A stretch of DNA of 20,052 nucleotides from Actinomycetota bacterium (GTDB lineage: Bacteria > Actinomycetota > Acidimicrobiia > Acidimicrobiales > Microtrichaceae), in contig SXMI01000199.1 of the NCBI GenBank assembly GCA_005777415.1, positions 1-20,052 on the forward strand. The letters are read 5' to 3'. Positions 15,222 to 20,052 of the stretch are shown here, piece after piece (position 1 is the first letter of the stretch; each line of letters begins with the position of its first letter). The notes beneath the pieces were generated by a model. The model was not told the origin of the DNA. It ran no database searches and saw only the letters and a list, made by a program, of their open reading frames with translations. The position numbers and the translations under genes were made by a program.

Positions 15222-15917
15222 TCAGTTCGACAGGCCGACGATCCGGGCGACGAGCACGACCAGCACCAGCAGCGACAGCGACGTCTGCCCCATCATCAGC
15301 ACCTTGGCGGCCCGGGCGTGGACGACCTCGGCAGTGGGGCCGAAGGTGGCGTTCGTGTTGAAGGAGAGGAACAGGTAGTCGACCCAGTCCTGGGACCGGC
15401 CGGGCCGCTTCGGGTCCTCGGGGAACTCGAACGCGCCGCCGTCGAGTTCGGCGTCGAGCAGGCGGTACCAGACCGCGAACACGAGCACCGTGTTGGCGTA
15501 GACGAGTGCCAGATCGGCGAGCAACCGGAGTTCCTGAACGGGTCGGAACTGGGCGGTCGCGACCAGAGTCGCCACGTTGAGCACCAGGTTGAGCGTTGCC
15601 AGTGCCAGGTAGGCGATGAGGATGCGGTTCATCCAGGACGGGCGGGCTCTCGCCATCGCGGCCACGACCACGACGACGGTCGTGGCGATGAACAGTCCGC
15701 CCGTCACCGCTTCCACCAACTGGATGGCGTCACGTCGGATGTTCTCGTTGGCCAGGACCAGCAGGGACACCCGACGGGACAGGAACTGGTCGATCAACTG
15801 GATGGCGATGAAGAGGGCGACGGTCGACCAGATGGGCAGGAGGTTGTGATCCTGATCGGGTCGTTGGTGGGCCGGACGCGTGCTGGACGGATCGTCCTGA
15901 TGCTCGTCGTCCGTCAC
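15222..15917 (-). CDS. Integral membrane protein, degenerate two-helix ion-channel-like C-terminus
   Basis: A 231-residue membrane protein. A polar, Asp/Gln/Arg-rich N-terminus (1-25) is followed by hydrophobic helices near 27-47, 68-88, 98-122 and 131-153. A loop follows, then DWVDYLFLSFNTNATFGPTAEV (177-198) and a final helix at 205-227. The segment LSFNTNATFGPTAEV sits where a pore helix and selectivity filter occur in small ion channels and DUF1345-like proteins, but the canonical T-x-G-Y-G-D filter is not present. A channel-related or channel-derived fold is therefore an inference. GTG 15917 follows TAACGT (15924-15929) by six bases. The gene lies ten bases after the CrtO-like gene, and its -10 contains that gene's stop codon. 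Confidence 0.7.
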   Translation of the reverse strand: MTDDEHQDDPSSTRPAHQRPDQDHNLLPIWSTVALFIAIQLIDQFLSRRVSLLVLANENIRRDAIQLVEAVTGGLFIATTVVVVVAAMARARPSWMNRILIAYLALATLNLVLNVATLVATAQFRPVQELRLLADLALVYANTVLVFAVWYRLLDAELDGGAFEFPEDPKRPGRSQDWVDYLFLSFNTNATFGPTAEVVHARAAKVLMMGQTSLSLLVLVVLVARIVGLSN

Positions 15918-15923
15918 GCCAGC

Positions 15924-15929
15924 ACGTTA
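15924..15929 (-). promoter_or_regulatory. -10 box TAACGT, leaderless, containing the stop codon of the CrtO-like gene
   Basis: TAACGT on the minus strand, six bases (GCTGGC), then GTG 15917. The first three bases are the TAA stop of the CrtO-like gene (15927-15929). The membrane protein may be expressed both from this promoter and by read-through from the CrtQ/CrtO operon. Confidence 0.6.
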
Positions 15930-16451
15930 CGAGGCTGAGGGATCCACCGCGGTGGAGCGTCGTCGGCCTGCGGTCCGGCGTCGGTCGAGGGTTCGTTCGA
16001 TCCGGGACCGGTTGTAGCGCTGGATGCAGACGAACGGGAGGTGCCCGGCCCATCCGAAGCAGATCATCACCACGCCGAGCGGCCACGAGCACCAGACGAG
16101 GAACAGCGGGCCGGACACGGCGTTCATCCAGTGCACCGTCTCGGCGCGTCGGGTCTCGGCGGCGAAGCGCTCGAGGAAGGCGTCGGAGCGGTCGGTGATG
16201 GCTCGCTTGGAGAAGCCGCCGGGGAAGATGTCGCCCTTCTCGGGGAGCTTGTCCTTCCAGGCCCGGATCCGCAGTCGTCGTTCGTAGAACCGTCCGCCGT
16301 CCTCGAACCGCCGCGGCCGGGTGAGCCAGTTGTCGTGCTCGAGGCGCCGGAGCGGGATGCGATGGACCCCGAACCCGGTCGTGAAGCCGATGACCACCCA
16401 GGCCACGATCGAGGCCACCAGCGACGCCTCGAAGCCCAGATCGATCAGCAC
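15927..16451 (-). CDS. CrtO-like acyltransferase (glycosyl-4,4'-diaponeurosporenoate acyltransferase family)
   Basis: A 174-residue membrane protein of the size of staphylococcal CrtO. Family features visible are a hydrophobic N-terminal helix (8-28), RIRAWKDKLPEKGDIFPGGFSKR (61-83), RRAETVHWMN (101-110), two further hydrophobic segments (112-135) and the C-terminal PFVCIQRYNRSRIER (139-153). In Staphylococcus the family esterifies a fatty acid onto the glucosyl carotenoid in staphyloxanthin synthesis. Here it follows a CrtQ-like glycosyltransferase by 18 bases, so the pair probably glycosylates and acylates a lipid. No carotenoid desaturase or synthase gene lies in the window, so the acceptor need not be a carotenoid. 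GTG 16451 has only a weak upstream Shine-Dalgarno, so coupling to the previous gene is likely. Confidence 0.82.
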   Translation of the reverse strand: MLIDLGFEASLVASIVAWVVIGFTTGFGVHRIPLRRLEHDNWLTRPRRFEDGGRFYERRLRIRAWKDKLPEKGDIFPGGFSKRAITDRSDAFLERFAAETRRAETVHWMNAVSGPLFLVWCSWPLGVVMICFGWAGHLPFVCIQRYNRSRIERTLDRRRTAGRRRSTAVDPSAS

Positions 16452-16458
16452 GGGCGCC

Positions 16459-16476
16459 AGCCTGTCATGTCAGGCT
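16459..16476 (-). repeat. Inverted repeat across the CrtQ stop, before the CrtO-like start
   Basis: AGCCTG (16459-16464) and CAGGCT (16471-16476) flank a six-base loop. They would form a 6-bp RNA stem that includes the TGA of the CrtQ-like gene and ends eight bases before the CrtO-like GTG. Ribosomes finishing the first gene would open it, which could couple translation of the two. It may also be chance. Confidence 0.4.
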
Positions 16477-17567
16477 CCCGCGGAGTGCAGTGGGATCTGT
16501 CGATCGCGCCACTGCACGGACCGCCGCACGTGGGTTCGCCAGAGCGAGCGGACGAAGATCCCGCAGAAGAACACGAGGAGCACCGGGTAGCACAGGGCGG
16601 TCAGGGGTCCGAAGCTCCCCACCCGACGGAACAACACCGAGAGCTGGGTGACGAACGCCGCGTAGAGCCCCACCGACAGGGCGAGCGGCGACGCGCCGCG
16701 CAGGCCGTCCACCAACTCGATCGCCGCAGTCCCCAGGCCGGTCACCCAGACGATGATCGCCAGGAGCCGGAACGCCCCGGTCGAGGATGCTCCCGACGCG
16801 AAGTTCTTCGTCCACCCCTCGGCCAGCTGGCGGAGCCCTCCGGGGTACATGCGGAACCGGACGTCGTCCCGACCCAGGGCCACGTGCACGCCGAGGCCGT
16901 GCTCGTGGTAGCGGCGAGCGAGCGCCAGGTCCTCGACCACCTCGGTCCGAACCGATTCGTGCCCTCCGATCGTCCGGTAGTCCTCGATGCTCGTCGCCAG
17001 CACCGGTCCGAAGGCTCCACCGTGTCGGCGACGGGAGCCGGCGGCGGCCCCCATGACGGCGATCGTGTTGAACAGGGCCGAGAGCTGCTCGTAGGGCCGG
17101 GCCGTCCGGTGCCAGGGTTGGACCGAGACGAGTCCCCCTTCCACGGCCAGCTCGGCGAGGAGTCGATCGATCGCCCCGGGGGCGAGCCGGACATCGGCGT
17201 CGAGGAAGACGATCGCGTCGCCGGTGGCCTGGCCCGCTCCGGTGTGGCAGGCCCAGCTCTTGCCGGTCCAGCCGTCGGGCAGCGGAGGGGCCGGGACCAC
17301 CTCCACGAAGTCGAACGATGCTGCGAGCTCGGCGGTCCGGTCCGTCGAGTGGTCGTCCACGACGACGACCCGACACCGGGCGGGGCGGGCCCGCTCGAGG
17401 TCGGCGAGGAGGTTGCCCAGACTCAGTTCCTCGTTGCGGGCGGGGATCACGATGGTGACGCCGGTTGCGGGGGCGGTCGTCGGAACCGCCGGCAGCGAGC
17501 GCACCCGCCCGAAGGCCCAGGCGCCCGCCATCAGCGCTGCGACGCAGATGAGGATCGTGGTGGTCAT
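16470..17567 (-). CDS. CrtQ-like GT2 glycosyltransferase with C-terminal membrane helices
   Basis: A 365-residue membrane glycosyltransferase. An N-terminal helix (3-20) precedes a GT-A domain: TIVIPARNEELSLGNLL (38-54), VVVVDDHSTDRTAEL (67-81), PLPDGWTGKSWACHTG (95-110) and FLDADVRL (121-128) with the metal-binding DAD. VEDLALARRYHEHG follows, then three or so C-terminal helices and VQWRDRQIP near the end. This is the layout of 4,4'-diaponeurosporenoate glycosyltransferase (CrtQ) and related carotenoid or hydroxychlorobactene glucosyltransferases. I chose ATG 17567 because the membrane helix begins there and the length matches CrtQ (about 375). The frame is open 76 codons further upstream, but that part is Arg/Gly-rich and unlike the family. 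It lies 18 bases before the CrtO-like gene. Acceptor is uncertain. Confidence 0.85.
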   Translation of the reverse strand: MTTTILICVAALMAGAWAFGRVRSLPAVPTTAPATGVTIVIPARNEELSLGNLLADLERARPARCRVVVVDDHSTDRTAELAASFDFVEVVPAPPLPDGWTGKSWACHTGAGQATGDAIVFLDADVRLAPGAIDRLLAELAVEGGLVSVQPWHRTARPYEQLSALFNTIAVMGAAAGSRRRHGGAFGPVLATSIEDYRTIGGHESVRTEVVEDLALARRYHEHGLGVHVALGRDDVRFRMYPGGLRQLAEGWTKNFASGASSTGAFRLLAIIVWVTGLGTAAIELVDGLRGASPLALSVGLYAAFVTQLSVLFRRVGSFGPLTALCYPVLLVFFCGIFVRSLWRTHVRRSVQWRDRQIPLHSAGA

Positions 17568-17768
17568 CGCTGCTCGTTCCGGTCGTGGCCCGCACTCCTC
17601 GGCGGGCGCCTCGACGGCGGTCGTCCCCGCCGAGGGGAACGCGAACGCCGACAGTCTGACCCAACCCCGGCCACGGCGGGACGATTCCCCGTCCCGGATG
17701 CCGTCGAAGCCTCGCGTCGCCCGCCGGATTGCCGCGACACGCCACGCTCCGTGGTCCAGACTGAGCGC
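17568..17768. promoter_or_regulatory. Divergent promoter region, CrtQ-like / GGDEF genes
   Basis: About 200 bases between divergent starts, with no TA dinucleotide at all, so no TANNNT box exists on either strand. CAGACT occurs once on each strand: minus at 17653-17658 and plus at 17757-17762. The plus copy is followed by six bases and GTG 17769, so CAGACT may be a -10 variant. The minus copy would give the CrtQ-like gene a leader of about 79 bases. That leader contains a 10-bp inverted repeat, CCTCGGCGGG (17597-17606) and CCCGCCGAGG (17626-17635), with a 19-base spacer, which could be an RNA hairpin or an operator. Confidence 0.4.
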
Positions 17769-19553
17769 GTGGTGGTCCACGGGGGTCAGGGACATCGCCG
17801 CTCACCGGCGCCCGACGTGCGGGCGCCACGGCGGGTCGTCGTGCTCGACCGGGGTGTCGGCGACGGGCGGCGACTCGTGGAGCAACTCGCAGGATCTGCG
17901 GTCGTGGACGCCGTGGCGGTCAGCCCGGCCGACCTGAGCGACCGGGTCGTCCCGTGGCCGGGCCTCCGGATCGACGACGTCACTGCGGTGCTGCTCATGG
18001 TGCAGGCCCATCGCGGGACCGTTGCGGCCACGGCGCGGATCGTCGAGCTGCTCGGCGAGGTACCGCTGGTGGTGGTCGCCGAGGACGACGACTCCCTCCA
18101 CACCGGTCTCCTGGCGGCCGGGGCGAGCGAGATCGTGCCGCTTCCCGAGCTGTCCGGCCGGTCGCTCGAGCGGGCGGTCCTGGCGGCGTCGGCCCGACGC
18201 AGGAGTCGCTCGCCGAACGCACCCCACGCATCGGTCGACGCGCTCACGGGACTGGTGAACCGATCCGGTCTGGGGGTCGACCTGCCGCTGCGCCTGGCGA
18301 CGGCCGACCGTCCCGGTGCCGTCGTCGTGATGTACGCCGACCTGGACCGGTTCAAGCTGGTCAACGACACCTACGGGCACTCGGTCGGTGACGAGGTGCT
18401 GGTCGAGGCGGCCGACCGGCTCCGCCGATCCGTCCGGTCGTCGGATCTGGTCGTGCGGGTCGGCGGTGACGAGTTCGTGATCGTCCTCGACGGTCCCCGG
18501 GTGGAACAGGTGGCGGAGGAGGTCTCGAGGCGGATCCTGAGGGCGTTCGGCTCGGGGATCCCCGTCGGTGGCCGCCACCTGTCGGTCGGGATCAGCATGG
18601 GGCTCGCCGCCTCACTCCCCGGAGAGTCCGCCGGCGACCTGGTGGCCCGAGCGGACCGGGCCCTCTACCTGGCCAAGCAGCGGGGTCGTGGACGGGTCGC
18701 CCGCTACGACGACGACCTGGAGCGATCGATCGAGCAGCTCCAACGGGCCGCGTCGGCGCTCAGCGGTGCGCTCGACCACGGTGGACTGCGCGTCGTGGCC
18801 CGTCCGGTGGTGGACCGGTCATCGGCCACCGTCCTGGGTCACCACTGCGTCCCGGCCTGGTCGAGCGAGGTCGACCTGTGCCTCCCGACCAGCGGTCACG
18901 GCTGTGTGGCCCCCGTCGCCGGCGGACGACCGGCGTCGCCCGCCGAGGTCTCGTGTCAGGTCGGGCGCGCTGCGGATCTGGTCCGCTGGGTCACCTCGCA
19001 GGTCGGCCGGTCGCTCGACCCGACCCGGGCCCTCGCCGCACCTCGCCGGGTCTACCTCGACGTGCCCGGTCCGGTGCTCGCCCACGCCCCCCTCCGGGTC
19101 CTCGAGGGCATCCGGCCCGAGCGGCGCGAGCGGATCGTGCTGCTCGTCGACGAGGACTGGCTCGTCCAGCACCCCGAGGTCCCCGGCGTCGGGGAGCTGA
19201 TCGACGCCGGCTTCTCGCTCGGTCTGACCGGGTTCGGCGCCTCCCACGGTTCGCTCCGCCTGCTGGCTCGGTACCCGTTCGAGTCCGTCTGGGTCGACGA
19301 GCGGGTCGTGCACGGTCTGGCCGACGACCCGACCCGGCGGGCCGAGCTCGCGGGGATCGCGGCCACGGCCGCCACACTCGGTCAGCGGCTGGTGGCGCAG
19401 GAGCCGCTCCGGAGCTTCGACGCCGACGAGCTCGACCGGGTCGGTGGTGTGGCGATCGTGCGCTCCCGACTGTCAGCACCGTCGGCCGCCTCCGTCGACG
19501 GCGAGGTCACCCAGCCGCTCGCCACGGTGCTGGCGGCGGGGGGAGGGGTGTAG
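17769..19553 (+). CDS. Diguanylate cyclase (GGDEF) with degenerate receiver and EAL domains
   Basis: A cytoplasmic protein of about 594 residues. Residues 20-145 have a receiver-like pattern (RRVVVLDRG, PLVVVAEDDDSL, GASEIVPLPELSG), but the phosphoacceptor position reads VTAVLLMVQAH without Asp and the usual Lys is missing. Residues 155-320 are a GGDEF domain with DALTGLVNR, YADLDRFKLVNDTYGHSVGD, an intact GGDEF at 232-236 and an RxxD inhibitory site (RSSD) five residues before it. It should therefore make c-di-GMP with product inhibition. The remainder follows an EAL outline (VVARPVVD; GFSLGLTGFGASHGSLRLL; VWVDERVV), but EAL, the DD pair and the other catalytic acids are replaced. It is thus probably a c-di-GMP sensor or regulatory module, not a phosphodiesterase. 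GTG 17769 is chosen from CAGACT six bases upstream; GTG 17751, 17772 or 17817 are possible. Confidence 0.85.
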   Translation: MVVHGGQGHRRSPAPDVRAPRRVVVLDRGVGDGRRLVEQLAGSAVVDAVAVSPADLSDRVVPWPGLRIDDVTAVLLMVQAHRGTVAATARIVELLGEVPLVVVAEDDDSLHTGLLAAGASEIVPLPELSGRSLERAVLAASARRRSRSPNAPHASVDALTGLVNRSGLGVDLPLRLATADRPGAVVVMYADLDRFKLVNDTYGHSVGDEVLVEAADRLRRSVRSSDLVVRVGGDEFVIVLDGPRVEQVAEEVSRRILRAFGSGIPVGGRHLSVGISMGLAASLPGESAGDLVARADRALYLAKQRGRGRVARYDDDLERSIEQLQRAASALSGALDHGGLRVVARPVVDRSSATVLGHHCVPAWSSEVDLCLPTSGHGCVAPVAGGRPASPAEVSCQVGRAADLVRWVTSQVGRSLDPTRALAAPRRVYLDVPGPVLAHAPLRVLEGIRPERRERIVLLVDEDWLVQHPEVPGVGELIDAGFSLGLTGFGASHGSLRLLARYPFESVWVDERVVHGLADDPTRRAELAGIAATAATLGQRLVAQEPLRSFDADELDRVGGVAIVRSRLSAPSAASVDGEVTQPLATVLAAGGGV

Positions 19554-19556
19554 CTT
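19551..19556 (+). promoter_or_regulatory. -10 box TAGCTT containing the GGDEF stop codon, with Shine-Dalgarno GGGAG
   Basis: TAGCTT begins with the TAG stop of the GGDEF gene (19551-19553) and predicts transcription from about 19563. GGGAG at 19576-19580 lies six bases before GTG 19587. The acyl-CoA dehydrogenase would therefore have a 24-base leader and its own promoter. Confidence 0.5.
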
Positions 19557-19586
19557 CCGGCCGTCCACGAACGCCGGGAGCCAGCC

Positions 19587-20052
19587 GTGTTGCAGTTCAC
19601 CGAGGAACACGACCTGTTCCGCCAGACCGTCCGCGACCTGGTGGCGCAGGAGATCGACCCCCACGCCGATGCCTGGGAGGCCGCCGGGGCGTTCCCGGCG
19701 CACGACCTGTTCCGACGCTTCGGCGACCTGGGGCTGCTCGGACTGGAGTACGACCCGATCGACGGCGGCGGTGGCGCCGACCACGTGTTCACGATGATCC
19801 TGGGCGAGGAGGTCGGACGCTGCGCCTCCCTGGGCGTCGCCATGGCACTGGCGGTGCAGACGGACATGGCGACACCGTCGCTCGCACGCTACGGGTCGCC
19901 GGAACTGCGCGAGCAGTACCTCCGTCCCGCCATCACCGGTGAGATGGTCACCTCGATCGCCGTGTCCGAACCGGACGCCGGCTCGGACGTGGCCGGCCTG
20001 CGGACCCGGGCGGTCAGGGACGGCGACGAGTGGGTCATCAACGGTTCCAAGA
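19587..20052 (+). CDS. Acyl-CoA dehydrogenase, 3'-truncated
   Basis: The first 155 residues of an FAD-dependent acyl-CoA dehydrogenase. FTEEHDLFRQTVRDLVAQEI is the usual N-terminal helix. It is followed by GDLGLLGLEYDPIDGGGGAD, then YGSPELREQYLRPAITGEMV and the FAD/substrate-contact region SIAVSEPDAGSDVAGLRTRA. The catalytic glutamate lies beyond the window, so the acyl-chain specificity and subfamily cannot be judged. It acts in the cytoplasm in fatty-acid or amino-acid catabolism, transferring electrons to ETF. GTG 19587 is fixed by GGGAG six bases upstream. The gene starts 33 bases after the GGDEF stop and has a candidate promoter of its own. Confidence 0.93.
   Translation, partial: MLQFTEEHDLFRQTVRDLVAQEIDPHADAWEAAGAFPAHDLFRRFGDLGLLGLEYDPIDGGGGADHVFTMILGEEVGRCASLGVAMALAVQTDMATPSLARYGSPELREQYLRPAITGEMVTSIAVSEPDAGSDVAGLRTRAVRDGDEWVINGSK

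Noticed and set aside
16449..16468. Short ATG frame between the CrtQ stop and the CrtO-like start
   Set aside because: It has seven codons, no Shine-Dalgarno and no leaderless box, and it overlaps the hairpin. There is nothing to suggest translation.
16041..17768. Upstream extension of the GGDEF reading frame through the CrtQ/CrtO region
   Set aside because: The extension is antisense to two genes with clear family motifs and is low-complexity. The receiver-like domain begins only after about 17817.
1..20052. Mobile elements, CRISPR arrays, phage genes and direct-repeat attachment sites, including at the tRNA-Val 3' end
   Set aside because: No transposase, integrase, spaced repeats or repeated copy of the tRNA 3' end was seen in the window.

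Overview
The window is a dense, GC-rich stretch with many GTG starts, short intergenic gaps and TANNNT-type -10 boxes. This points to a high-GC actinobacterium. The gene mix (FemAB/CelD-like GNAT, CrtQ/CrtO-like pair, GGDEF protein, acyl-CoA dehydrogenase) would fit an Acidimicrobiia-type organism, but that placement is inference. I see no insertion sequence, phage gene, CRISPR array or rRNA.

Layout. (1) 1-999: the 3' part of murF, convergent with an MFS exporter (1016-2323, minus). (2) 2432-3151: a membrane-anchored J-domain protein, transcribed divergently from the exporter. (3) 7785 down to 3176, minus strand: a surface-glycan block of two GT4-type glycosyltransferases, a CelD/FemAB-like GNAT and a QueC-like PP-loop protein. 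(4) 7917-7990: tRNA-Val(CAC) followed by a strong hairpin, then a Ser/Gly-rich lipoprotein (8223-8819). (5) 8896-13147, plus strand: a nine-codon leaderless mini-ORF, a second and larger QueC-like PP-loop protein, and an 827-residue fusion of coiled coil, GT2 glycosyltransferase and polysaccharide pyruvyl transferase. (6) 13141-15104, minus strand: a 36-residue one-helix membrane peptide and a B12-binding-type radical SAM enzyme. (7) 17567 down to 15222, minus strand: a CrtQ-like glycosyltransferase, a CrtO-like acyltransferase and a small channel-like membrane protein. (8) 17769-19553, plus strand: a diguanylate cyclase with degenerate receiver and EAL domains, then the 5' part of an acyl-CoA dehydrogenase running off the right edge.

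The most unusual content is the pair of paralogous PP-loop ATPases (3176-4468 and 8925-10667). Both carry an SRGxDS variant of the SGGxDS ATP-pyrophosphatase loop and a QueC-like C-x8-C-x2-C-x2-C cluster. Each overlaps by four bases (GTGA) with a gene for a polysaccharide-modifying type of enzyme: a GNAT in one case, a GT2/pyruvyl transferase fusion in the other. I infer an undescribed ATP-dependent step in making or decorating a cell-surface glycan.

A second theme is promoter layout. A TANNNT box lies exactly six bases before a GTG or ATG at six separate loci, implying leaderless mRNAs, and this pattern fixed several start codons. Two further -10 boxes contain the stop codon of the gene upstream.
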